Positions 7,610 to 14,064 of a stretch of DNA of 22,052 bases are shown piece after piece. The notes under the pieces were generated by a model. That model was not told the origin of the DNA. It worked only from the letters and a program-made list of their open reading frames with translations, and did no database searches. Where the stretch lies: IMG/VR virus record IMGVR_UViG_3300043427_000160, positions 1-22,052 of that record; one strand, given 5' to 3'. This DNA comes from a virus. Made by a program: the position numbers and the translations under genes. Position 1 is the stretch's first letter. Every line of letters starts with the position of its first letter.

Positions 7610-7792
7610 TTACTTGCCCTTCTTCTTACGAGCCATACCTGCCTGAGACAGAGCAATGGCAATAGCCTGCTTGCGGTTCTTTACTACCTTGGCTTTCTTT
7701 GGACCCTTCGGGTCCTTGCCTGCATGTAATGTGCCAGCTTTGAACTCACGCATTACTTTAGAAACTTTCTTTTGCTTAGCAGTCTTTTTCAT
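7610..7792 (-). CDS. Lys-rich mini-protein, DUF6496-like (60 aa)
   Basis: The core reads KVMREFKAGTLHAGKDPKGP followed by a KAKVVKNRKQAIAIALSQAG segment, a pattern I associate with the DUF6496 family: KV..EFK.G.L..G, then V-K-RKQAIAIALS. By count 21 of 60 residues are Lys or Arg and only two are acidic. Family members are found in bacteria and phages, with no known function to my knowledge. The TAA stop is directly followed by the ATG of the next gene. The family name is from memory and should be checked by profile search. Confidence 0.78.
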   Translation of the reverse strand: MKKTAKQKKVSKVMREFKAGTLHAGKDPKGPKKAKVVKNRKQAIAIALSQAGMARKKKGK

Positions 7793-8007
7793 TTCTGCTT
7801 GCCCTTTTTATTGTAGCGTCTACCTTGTAGTAGAGCTCCTAGGAATTGGCCTTGTTCTGCCTGTTGCTTCTTACGAGCAGCTACTGCTCTTTGATTAGCA
7901 CCAGGACCTACTGCTGCGTCAGCATCAAATGACTTACGCCAAGCATTGACAAACTGGCCGCCTTCTTTGAATAAATTACCGAAGTAATTGTCATCTCTTT
8001 TGGCCAT
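7789..8007 (-). CDS. Basic small protein (72 aa)
   Basis: It starts MAKRDDNYFGNLFKEGGQFV and has a central GPGANQRAVAARKKQQ stretch and a basic end (GRRYNKKGKQK). I recognise no family. The N-terminal half looks like an amphipathic helix, the middle like a linker, and the tail is strongly positive. It starts two bases after the stop of the 45-aa gene and ends with an ATGA overlap onto the 60-aa gene. It is the second member of the basic cassette. Confidence 0.75.
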   Translation of the reverse strand: MAKRDDNYFGNLFKEGGQFVNAWRKSFDADAAVGPGANQRAVAARKKQQAEQGQFLGALLQGRRYNKKGKQK

Positions 8008-8009
8008 GA

Positions 8010-8147
8010 TTACTTCTTCTTACCCATCTTCTTCATGGCTGCCTTCTTAGCTGGTGCCTTCTTCTTCATCATTTTCATCTCTTCAGCCTTAGCCATCTTC
8101 TTGCCCTTAGCTGTGTATGGGAATTCTTTCTTTCCTACCTTTGGCAT
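8010..8147 (-). CDS. Lys/Met-rich mini-protein (45 aa)
   Basis: This gene fills an otherwise empty 141-base space. It reads MPKVGKKEFPYTAKGKKMAK at the start and continues with Lys/Met/Ala runs to a KKK end. By count 18 of 45 residues are lysine and three are acidic. AGGAG lies six bases before ATG 8145-8147, within the end of the 103-aa gene. I associate the VGKK-FPYTAKG start with small proteins of aquatic phages. A nucleic-acid-binding or DNA-condensing role is plausible from charge alone; nothing more can be said. Confidence 0.75.
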   Translation of the reverse strand: MPKVGKKEFPYTAKGKKMAKAEEMKMMKKKAPAKKAAMKKMGKKK

Positions 8148-8148
8148 A

Positions 8149-8460
8149 TTATACTCCTAGTTCTTTCATTACCGCTGCTGATTGTTTGTTGATTGCTTTA
8201 GCTGGTGGCATCTTACCGGCATCATATGGCCGACCTAATGTCTCACTAGCTTTTACTGCTTCCTGAATCTTCTTCATTGAAGTTCCAGAAGGCTGAATGC
8301 CTTGGGCTCTAGCCTCTTTGTAGGCATCCAATTCTTTGTTGAACGCTTTGTTCGGCATCTGTTTCCGACTGTCAGCGTCTCCTGCGTTCATCTGTATGCT
8401 TAGGCCTTTACACCCAAAGCAGCCGTCCACCGGCTCAGGATGATATTCCCAATGTTTCAT
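8149..8460 (-). CDS. CxxC small protein of actinophage type (103 aa)
   Basis: The N-terminus contains HWEYHPEPVDGCFGCKGLSI, a CxxC knuckle at about 14-17 with nearby histidines that may bind zinc, followed by MNAGDADS. The second half is helical and charged (KELDAYKEARAQGIQPSGTS, then MKKIQEAVKASE). The combination of GCFGCK with a DAY-EAR-QGIQP-GT motif is one I know from many actinobacteriophage structural regions, and is among the better host clues here. No function is established to my knowledge. Its start overlaps the preceding stop (ATGA). Its stop region also supplies AGGAG for the next gene one base downstream. Confidence 0.82.
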   Translation of the reverse strand: MKHWEYHPEPVDGCFGCKGLSIQMNAGDADSRKQMPNKAFNKELDAYKEARAQGIQPSGTSMKKIQEAVKASETLGRPYDAGKMPPAKAINKQSAAVMKELGV

Positions 8461-8729
8461 AGTGCTGTAAAGTTCTCCGTTGTAACTCCGACGTTACCGT
8501 TGATAAGTGCCTCACGGGTTGCGTCATCCACTTCGTATGAATATCCACCACGATATACAGCTGGATAAAAATCCAAGTCGTCATCTACAGGATAGCGAAT
8601 CTGTGCATATCCTCCGGTAGGCTTTTGTACAATTGTAATACCTCTGTCAATTTTATAGAAGTAAAACAAACGGTGCTCACCAGCAGGCCCTTCCTCTACG
8701 GTTGGGGTTTTAAATAACCAGGTTGTCAT
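8457..8729 (-). CDS. Small actinophage-type protein downstream of capsid (90 aa)
   Basis: The protein begins MTTWLFKTPTVEEGPAGEHR, then LFYFYKIDRGITIVQ and a Tyr-rich beta stretch with AVYRGGYSYEVD. Similar short proteins starting with the WLF-TPTVEEGP pattern sit just after the capsid gene in many actinobacteriophages; their function is not known to me. I chose ATG 8727-8729 because the family-like sequence begins there and AAAGG lies five bases upstream. An in-frame ATG 14 codons earlier would place the start inside the capsid hairpin. The stop overlaps the next start as ATGA. A virion or neck role is possible from position. Confidence 0.78.
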   Translation of the reverse strand: MTTWLFKTPTVEEGPAGEHRLFYFYKIDRGITIVQKPTGGYAQIRYPVDDDLDFYPAVYRGGYSYEVDDATREALINGNVGVTTENFTAL

Positions 8730-8758
8730 AAGTCCCTTTCTAGTGAACTCACCCCGAA

Positions 8759-8780
8759 GGGTAGGTTTCAAGGCCTACCC
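8759..8780 (-). other. GC-rich hairpin just after the capsid gene
   Basis: A perfect 7-base inverted repeat, GGGTAGG (8759-8765) and CCTACCC (8774-8780), surrounds an 8-base loop, in the 66-base gap between the capsid stop and the next start. On the transcript it is followed by TTCGGGG and not by a U-run, so it is not a classic intrinsic terminator. It could protect the 3' end of a processed capsid message or cause partial termination that lowers downstream expression. Confidence 0.5.
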
Positions 8781-8795
8781 CGCAGAGTCAATCAA

Positions 8796-9998
8796 CTAGA
8801 GAGCAGCGATTGAGGAACCAGAGGTGATGCGATACAATGCCTCGTCGCGGTAAACTGCGAAGCCTAGTACGCCGTACCAGCCCATTGGGCGGAAGCGCAT
8901 CAACTTGTCAGTTACGTTACCGATAACGATGTGTGGCTCTTCAGCAACGGCTTCTGCCATAGCCTGAGCACCGCACACGATTGTGTCGAATACACGAGTT
9001 ACTGGAGTTACAGTTACAGTTGTGGTTGCAGTAACTGCACCGGTGTTAGCTGTATCTACAGTGAAGGTTGTGGTTGAGCCAGAGGTGGAGATTGCAGTAA
9101 TCTTAGCACCTGAAGCGATACCAGTTCCAGCAATCTTGTCGCCAACCTCAGCACGGGTTGCGATAACAGCAGTTGAAGCAACACCGAAGGTGAAGCCAGC
9201 TGATGTACCAGCAACGGTTACAGCGGTTGTAGCAAGAGGAGTCTGGTCTGCACCTGACTTAGCATTGTACAAACGTGGTGACTCTACGAAGAATGCGCCT
9301 TCGTAATCTCCGATTTCTCCTGCCCAAATCTTGTCTGCAGCTGGAGATGTTTGTGCATGTACGAAGTTCCAGCCCATGTTTCCGGTTTCTGCACGAAGGT
9401 CGTGTGAAACTTCTGGGTGGATACCTGTCCAGTATAGTGAGCCACGGCGAGCCTTGGCCTTGTTAGCGCGTAGCTTAGCAACAGCGCGACGGATGTCAGC
9501 TGAATCGATTGTATCAGCAGCATCTACGTTAGCAACAGCAGTTGCGTTTCCAGCAAAGATGTTGTTTGAACCGGAGCGAAGAGTTGTCATAGCAACTGCA
9601 TCGATGGAGTCAGCTAGGTTGTAAGCAATGATGTTTGCAATAGCTGGGTCTACATCTGCAAGTGAGAACAACTCAAGTGCACGGGTTACTAGAACTGCAT
9701 TTCCGTACTCGTTTAGAGTTACGGTTACAGTTGTAGGTGTTGATAGAGAAACTGCATCTGGGTCAGTTGTCTCTGTTAGTGTACCAGTTACCTGGTCCAA
9801 ATCGACGTACTTCTGTAGTACAACGGTCTGGCCTGGGATAGCTTGACGGGCAGGACGCTTATCTGCGACAGAACGAATTAGTGGTTCTGAACGGAGAGCG
9901 AACTCGAGAAGACGGTCATACGCCTTCTGTACGAGACCTGCGCCACCAACGGAACCGCCGAGCGAGGTGCTCGCGGTTGACGTATATTGGTTTGACAT
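8796..9998 (-). CDS. Major capsid protein, N4-gp56-like, with inserted domain
   Basis: This 400-residue protein is the shell subunit. The HK97-type body resembles the N4-gp56 major capsid family. It has an N-terminal helix (AYDRLLEFALRSEPLIRSVA, 26-45), a beta-rich stretch with GTLTETTDPDAVSLSTPT (72-89) and NEYGNAVLVTRALELFS (96-112), then the helical part RRAVAKLRANKAKARRGSLY (170-189) with the following HPEVSHDLR. A conserved end follows, IVCGAQAMAEAVAEEPHIVI (340-359) then MRFRPMGWYGVLGFAVYRDEALYRI. Residues about 245-333 do not fit that body: they are a Thr/Ala/Val-rich beta segment, probably an inserted surface domain. The gene follows the scaffold by 29 bases with AAGGAG about 10 bases before ATG 9996-9998. 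A GC-rich hairpin lies after its stop. Confidence 0.9.
   Translation of the reverse strand: MSNQYTSTASTSLGGSVGGAGLVQKAYDRLLEFALRSEPLIRSVADKRPARQAIPGQTVVLQKYVDLDQVTGTLTETTDPDAVSLSTPTTVTVTLNEYGNAVLVTRALELFSLADVDPAIANIIAYNLADSIDAVAMTTLRSGSNNIFAGNATAVANVDAADTIDSADIRRAVAKLRANKAKARRGSLYWTGIHPEVSHDLRAETGNMGWNFVHAQTSPAADKIWAGEIGDYEGAFFVESPRLYNAKSGADQTPLATTAVTVAGTSAGFTFGVASTAVIATRAEVGDKIAGTGIASGAKITAISTSGSTTTFTVDTANTGAVTATTTVTVTPVTRVFDTIVCGAQAMAEAVAEEPHIVIGNVTDKLMRFRPMGWYGVLGFAVYRDEALYRITSGSSIAAL
9000..9266 (-). other. Inserted Thr/Ala-rich beta domain within the major capsid protein
   Basis: Capsid residues about 245-333 interrupt the N4-gp56-like body between ESPRLYNA and TRVFDTIVCG. The segment contains VGDKIAGTGIASGAKITAIS followed by alternating Thr/Val strands, a pattern often seen in beta-sandwich modules of phage tail and decoration proteins. 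The boundaries are estimated by eye. Confidence 0.55.
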
Positions 9999-10027
9999 TA
10001 GTTTTAGTCTCCTTGACTATGAACGGA

Positions 10028-10498
10028 TTATTGTTGTGATTGAAGGATTGACAATAGTTCTTCAGCAGAACCTGCCTGATTCAGACGTTGGTCTAAATCT
10101 AATCCTCTATCAGGTGTCAGTGCACCTTGTGTTAGGAAATCTTGCTGGCGTAGCCGTGCAAGGTCCTGTTGACTTACTGGTGCTTCGTCAGCTACCTTGA
10201 GTCCGAACAAGTCTGCGTTATCATCGAGCCAGTGCGATACTGTCTCCTCGTTAACTTCATCCAAGTCCTTCATTACAAGGCGTGCAGCTTTTTCGTTGAC
10301 ACCCTTTTTTGCTAGGACATTCTTGACAATCTGCTCACGCTGCGACTTGGTAAATGTCTCAAGCTGCTCTGTGAGTTCTTTGATACGTTTTTCATCTGCT
10401 CTCTTGGCTTTGCGTAACTTCTTTAACAAGTCACTTCCATCGAGCTGAGGCTCGTTATCTAGGTCATCGTCTTCGTCGTCCCAGTAGTTGTTGCTCAT
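10028..10498 (-). CDS. Capsid scaffolding protein (156 aa)
   Basis: The scaffold guides assembly of the major capsid protein into a prohead and is then removed. The gene lies immediately upstream of the capsid gene, its usual place. The protein has a very acidic head (YWDDEDDDLDNEPQLD), a heptad-rich charged helix (about 20-50, with KKLRKAKRADEKRIKELTEQ), a middle segment VNEKAARLVMKDLDEVNEETVS followed by HWLDDNADLFG, and a Gln/Leu-rich C-terminal helix ending ELLSILQSQQ. This layout matches scaffolds of many actinobacteriophages. I chose ATG 10496-10498 with AAAGG nine bases upstream; an in-frame GTG three codons earlier lies within that spacer and lacks its own RBS. No protease domain is visible. 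Confidence 0.83.
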   Translation of the reverse strand: MSNNYWDDEDDDLDNEPQLDGSDLLKKLRKAKRADEKRIKELTEQLETFTKSQREQIVKNVLAKKGVNEKAARLVMKDLDEVNEETVSHWLDDNADLFGLKVADEAPVSQQDLARLRQQDFLTQGALTPDRGLDLDQRLNQAGSAEELLSILQSQQ

Positions 10499-10616
10499 AG
10501 CAACCACCCTTTCTATTCGTTGTTAGTTCGCAGGCCTCATAGCTATTCGGGGAAAATAGTATGGCTCCTACTATCGGTCTATTACGCTGGCGGGGCCGAC
10601 CGGTCCGCTCAGGATT
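10499..10616 (-). promoter_or_regulatory. Longest intergenic gap; possible regulatory leader of the scaffold-capsid genes
   Basis: This 118-base gap lies between the 558-aa gene and the scaffold gene, where most neighbours overlap. It contains the inverted repeat ATAGTA (10556-10561) and TACTAT (10569-10574) with a 7-base loop, followed on the minus strand by TTTT then CCCC, and the 8-base palindrome GACCGGTC (10598-10605). An AAAGG Shine-Dalgarno element lies 9 bases before the scaffold ATG. I see no clear -35/-10 pair. The stem is AT-rich and weak, so calling it a terminator would be overreach. A promoter, operator or processing site boosting capsid expression is plausible. Confidence 0.4.
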
Positions 10617-12293
10617 CTAGAATTGGCCGCCTACTTGGCTGCCTAATGAGCCTCTGGCTGTACCAGAAGCTCCTGAGAACTCAGCAAGTTCTCTTTGAGT
10701 TAGTCTCTGACGCTTACGTTGAGCTGATGCAAGGGTATTAAATACTTCCTGCTCTGCTTCTTTCAAGCCGTAAGTCTCCATCGTATCTCCATAGATTGAA
10801 GATAGTTTATCAGCTGTGGGTAGGATGTCAGCAATTGTTGCATAACCCTTTTGTGCCTGAGCCTGGGTAATACCCTGTGCAGCAAGCTGTTCAGCAACTG
10901 GAGCTCCTACATCAATTCCCTGTAGCTTACCTGCAGCACCAATCTCAGCTGCTGCTACCTGACGCTCAATCCTCTGGAACTGTTGGTTCGGGTCAAGGAC
11001 ATATGCTACTAGGTCATTCTGCCCAATACCATAGAAGTCACGAAGAGTCTTGGTAATAGCTGGGTCAGCATTCTGTACTCTTTGTACAGCTGTGGCCACA
11101 CGCTGAGATAGCTCAGATGGTGACATGTCGTTACTAATAAACTGAGAGACATAGGCATCTGTATCGAACTGATTCAAGCCATATGCTCGTAATGTTTGTC
11201 GATAACTATCTTCTAGGTTTAAGTAATCAGCAGGGCTGAGAACCTGTAAACCCTTTTTCATTCTCTCTTGATTAGCAGCAAAGCGACGCCTATAGTCATC
11301 TGTTTCTTGCAAGGCTAATGTAATTGTTGACTCTGTAGCACCCTCTCTCGCTAGGCGAGTGATGGTAGGAATCAAACCTTGTAAGTTGTACTTATTAAAT
11401 CTATCTGTCAGGGTTGCGATGACTGACTCACGCTGCATGTTCAATGCTTTTTCTGCAGCAGCCTGTTGTTCAGTATACATCTTGACAGCCACATCAGCTG
11501 CAGTAGGCTGTCCTATAACAGTTGCAAATGGACCTGGTACGGTTGTGGGAACATTGCCAGCTACGTTTATGTTAGCATTGGCTGCAGCAGCTGTAGCTAT
11601 ATTTTGTGCTGCTTGAGCTTGGGCTGCAGCATTTGCTGCTGCTTCCTGTGCTGCTTTCTGTGCTGCTTCTGCTCTAGCATTTGCTTCAGCTAACGCTCTG
11701 TCTGCTGCCGCCCTAGCATCTGCGCTAGCTTTTGCTGCATCTGCAGCTGCTTTTTCTGCTGCTGCTCTTGCATCAGCTAATGCTTTATCTGCAGCAGCTT
11801 TAGCCGCCGCTGCTTCTGCTGCAGCTTTTTCCGCTGCTGCTTTTGCGGCAGCTTCTTGCGCTGCTAATTTTGCTGCAGCTTCCGCTGCTGCTTTTTCTGC
11901 AGCCTCTTGTGCTGCCTTTAGTCTGGCTTCTACTGCAGCTCTATCAACTTCTGACTGAGCTAAACTTTCCCCAATCTCAGCATTCTTTGCTTGCTCTTCA
12001 GCTACACGTAAAGCATTTTCTGCTTCTTTTGCGGCTTCGGCTGCTGCTGCGTTAAATGCAGCACCACTGCCTACAGTTGCTTTAATTTCATTTACTGCAT
12101 TTTCAGCAGCTGATAATGCTTGATTTGTTCTTGCTTTTGTAGCTGCGGTTTCAGCAGCAGTTCTTCTGCGAAGAGCGGCTCTTTCTCTAGCCGTCATTCT
12201 ACTAGGGTCTAACTCAGAACCACTACGTGTTCCAGCACCTGTTTCGGCGTCGCTATCTAGCATTATGTCGCCGGGTCTGCCTACGATTCTCAT
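10617..12293 (-). CDS. Internal virion-type protein with long Ala-rich helix (558 aa)
   Basis: Two parts can be seen. Residues about 35-240 are an Ala/Lys/Glu-rich, TolA-like segment with repeats such as AAAEKAAAEAAAAKAAADKA, expected to form one very long helix or coiled coil. Residues 290-558 are a globular helical region with DDYRRRFAANQERMKKGLQ (332-350), YLNLEDSYRQTLRAYGL (357-373) and a late segment LAAQGITQAQAQKGYATIA, resembling actinophage virion proteins. It ends in a Gly/Ser-rich tail. I chose ATG 12291-12293, giving a TAATG overlap with the upstream stop; a TTG 15 bases earlier would add five residues but has no support. The long helix could set a distance or form a shaft inside the particle, but that is inference. 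A 118-base gap follows the stop. Confidence 0.8.
   Translation of the reverse strand: MRIVGRPGDIMLDSDAETGAGTRSGSELDPSRMTARERAALRRRTAAETAATKARTNQALSAAENAVNEIKATVGSGAAFNAAAAEAAKEAENALRVAEEQAKNAEIGESLAQSEVDRAAVEARLKAAQEAAEKAAAEAAAKLAAQEAAAKAAAEKAAAEAAAAKAAADKALADARAAAEKAAADAAKASADARAAADRALAEANARAEAAQKAAQEAAANAAAQAQAAQNIATAAAANANINVAGNVPTTVPGPFATVIGQPTAADVAVKMYTEQQAAAEKALNMQRESVIATLTDRFNKYNLQGLIPTITRLAREGATESTITLALQETDDYRRRFAANQERMKKGLQVLSPADYLNLEDSYRQTLRAYGLNQFDTDAYVSQFISNDMSPSELSQRVATAVQRVQNADPAITKTLRDFYGIGQNDLVAYVLDPNQQFQRIERQVAAAEIGAAGKLQGIDVGAPVAEQLAAQGITQAQAQKGYATIADILPTADKLSSIYGDTMETYGLKEAEQEVFNTLASAQRKRQRLTQRELAEFSGASGTARGSLGSQVGGQF
11574..12191 (-). repeat. DNA encoding the Ala-rich TolA-like helix
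   Basis: About 620 bases are dominated by GCx codons mixed with AAA/GAA/GAT, giving an imperfect trinucleotide-scale repeat (plus-strand runs of tgctgctt and cagcagc). It encodes residues about 35-240 of the 558-aa protein. The bias leaves several spurious long frames on the other strand. The repeat is imperfect, with synonymous variation between units, which argues for selection at the protein level. Confidence 0.7.
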
Positions 12294-13246
12294 TAAATAA
12301 GACCCCAATCACTCATAACCTTATAAGAAAGATTATCAATAGTAGTTCTAGCGTTGTTAGTTTTCTCCCACTCAGGAGTCATACGAAGCTCACGCTCGAA
12401 CTGCCATAGTGGTTTAACTGCAGGCTTACCATCTGGACCCACGTTTTGTAATGCAGCACGAAGTCTCGGGTCTTGGTATGTAATAGAGTCTGGGTCAACC
12501 TCAAGTACCGAGGCGATAGCTCCCTTGTATGCTGAAGCTAAAGAGTCAATTGCAACTCCAGCTTTAATTTGTTCAGCATATCCTGGGAAAGCGCTAGCTG
12601 CAATATTGCGTACTTCATCCTGAATATCTTCAGTTGTGGTATTGCCGAGGAATAGGTCCTGTGACTTCTGGGCCCAATACTTATTGTCTAGATACTGACC
12701 AACTCCAAAAGAGTTGGCATAGGACTTAAGTGCCGAGGTATCACCAAGGACTGCTCCGCCGTAGCCAGTAACTAGATTAGAATTAACAATCAGTAGCTTA
12801 AGCTGATTCTCATCCATACCTGAATTATAGGCTATCTTAGCTAAGCCATCAAATAACTTGGCATCCATCTTTAAGCCAGAGGATACAAGGCTCTTACGTG
12901 TCTCTAGTTTATACTTGTTTAGAGCATCTAGATAAGCGCCAGGTTGAGACTGTTCAGCCATGATTCTAGCACGGGCTGTGGCATTGTTGTTCTTATAGAA
13001 ATTGCTTGCAAGAATCGCAGCACGCATGCCGTCGATATCGCCAGCTTCCCATAGTCTCCAAGCTTCTTCTAGTTTGCTGTCGCCTAGAGTGGCTAGAGCC
13101 TGAAGCATTTGAACTTGAGCTGCGATATCAGGGTTTGATAAAGCGGCAGCTTTTAATACGTCAGCAGTGCTTGGTCCAGTTATGTTTACTGTAACACCTT
13201 CACCGCTACTATCAACCTGACTACCTGTGGTAATTGGGAATGCCAT
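12293..13246 (-). CDS. Actinophage-type internal/minor virion protein (317 aa)
   Basis: This helical protein has features I associate with minor virion proteins of actinobacteriophages. A segment NFYKNNNATARARIMAEQ...YLDALNKYK (about 107-140) leads to a GLKMD element. The C-terminal part carries DPDSITYQDPRLRAAL, then PLWQFERELRMTPEW (about 278-292) and a final WGLI. The first segment has a spacing pattern like one in the downstream 558-aa protein, so the two may be distant paralogues. The gene is locked to its neighbours by TAATG on both sides. No transmembrane segment or signal peptide is seen. Likely location is inside the head or at the portal vertex, which is inference. Confidence 0.76.
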   Translation of the reverse strand: MAFPITTGSQVDSSGEGVTVNITGPSTADVLKAAALSNPDIAAQVQMLQALATLGDSKLEEAWRLWEAGDIDGMRAAILASNFYKNNNATARARIMAEQSQPGAYLDALNKYKLETRKSLVSSGLKMDAKLFDGLAKIAYNSGMDENQLKLLIVNSNLVTGYGGAVLGDTSALKSYANSFGVGQYLDNKYWAQKSQDLFLGNTTTEDIQDEVRNIAASAFPGYAEQIKAGVAIDSLASAYKGAIASVLEVDPDSITYQDPRLRAALQNVGPDGKPAVKPLWQFERELRMTPEWEKTNNARTTIDNLSYKVMSDWGLI

Positions 13247-14064
13247 TAAATTCCACCTGCCATAATCTTCTGGAATAGGTCAAGGCCTTCGAATGCTTTA
13301 CGACGTTCTACTAGCTCTGGAGTCTCTTCTTCAAACTTCTTGCCAAGCATAGACTCAAACTTCTCTTGGCTAAATCCACCGGTAGTCTTAGATACATTCT
13401 CTAACTTACCAGTCTTTGGGTTACGGACTTGTTCAGTCTTTGTAAGTACACCCTTTTGAATAATCTTATCAGCCATGTCTAGGGCTTCTTGGAGCTCTGC
13501 ATCATCTAGCTTCTTGCCTCTGTTCTTGATAGCAAAAGCTTGTGCAATTTCAGAAAGAGTTCCTTTGTCATACTCACGAATCTGACGCTGTGGAATATTG
13601 TCAGTAGCTGATGCGCCCTGCATTGACATATTAAGAAGTTCGTATGGGGTAATCTTTGGCCCACTGCCACCTCTGTAGATTTCAGCTGCTTGGTCTACGA
13701 TATCTTTCCATACTTCATAAGCACCTGGCTTGCCAGCATTGGCACGGCCCATAAGTTGGAGATAGGTCATTACCTGATTCTGAGTGCCCGGGTTTGACCA
13801 AAACTCACTATAGATATCTTCTTTAGGTTTAGTATTAACTTCTACAATTTTAGCTTGTCCGCCCATACCTGCTACATCAGAAGCACCAGGGGCCATCGTT
13901 CTAGCTGGAGCCTTCTTGCCTTTCTTGGTTACCTTCTCGCCTAGGTAAACATTTGCGCTTCCCGTGCCGCCACCCATGGCGTATGCTGCGCTGAGTGCGG
14001 CAATAGCCTGGTCTCTTGTAACACCCATAGCTTGCATAAATGCTTGTATAGCTGCCTCATCCAT
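13246..14064 (-). CDS. Putative internal virion protein with short N-terminal helical domain (272 aa)
   Basis: I recognise no enzyme motif. The first 30 residues (AAIQAFMQAMGV...QAIAALSAAY) look like a small three-helix module. A Gly/Lys linker follows (about 31-62: GGGTGSANVYLGEKVTKKGK). The rest is mixed helical with many charges, ending LFQKIMAGGI. It is sandwiched between the giant protein and the 317-aa protein with one-base TAATG overlaps at both ends, so all three are probably made in coordinated amounts and act together in the particle. Role as virion component is inferred from position only. Confidence 0.72.
   Translation of the reverse strand: MDEAAIQAFMQAMGVTRDQAIAALSAAYAMGGGTGSANVYLGEKVTKKGKKAPARTMAPGASDVAGMGGQAKIVEVNTKPKEDIYSEFWSNPGTQNQVMTYLQLMGRANAGKPGAYEVWKDIVDQAAEIYRGGSGPKITPYELLNMSMQGASATDNIPQRQIREYDKGTLSEIAQAFAIKNRGKKLDDAELQEALDMADKIIQKGVLTKTEQVRNPKTGKLENVSKTTGGFSQEKFESMLGKKFEEETPELVERRKAFEGLDLFQKIMAGGI

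Noticed and set aside
8983-9846. Four plus-strand frames opposite the capsid gene
   Set aside because: The capsid gene is certain on the minus strand, and these products have no recognisable features.
10556-10575. Intrinsic terminator at the ATAGTA/TACTAT inverted repeat
   Set aside because: The stem is only six AT-rich pairs and the following T-run is four bases, so it is too weak to call a terminator.
11359-12055. Several plus-strand frames rich in Leu, Cys or Ala opposite the 558-aa gene
   Set aside because: They are antisense images of the Ala-rich helix, without ribosome-binding sites and against the uniform gene direction.
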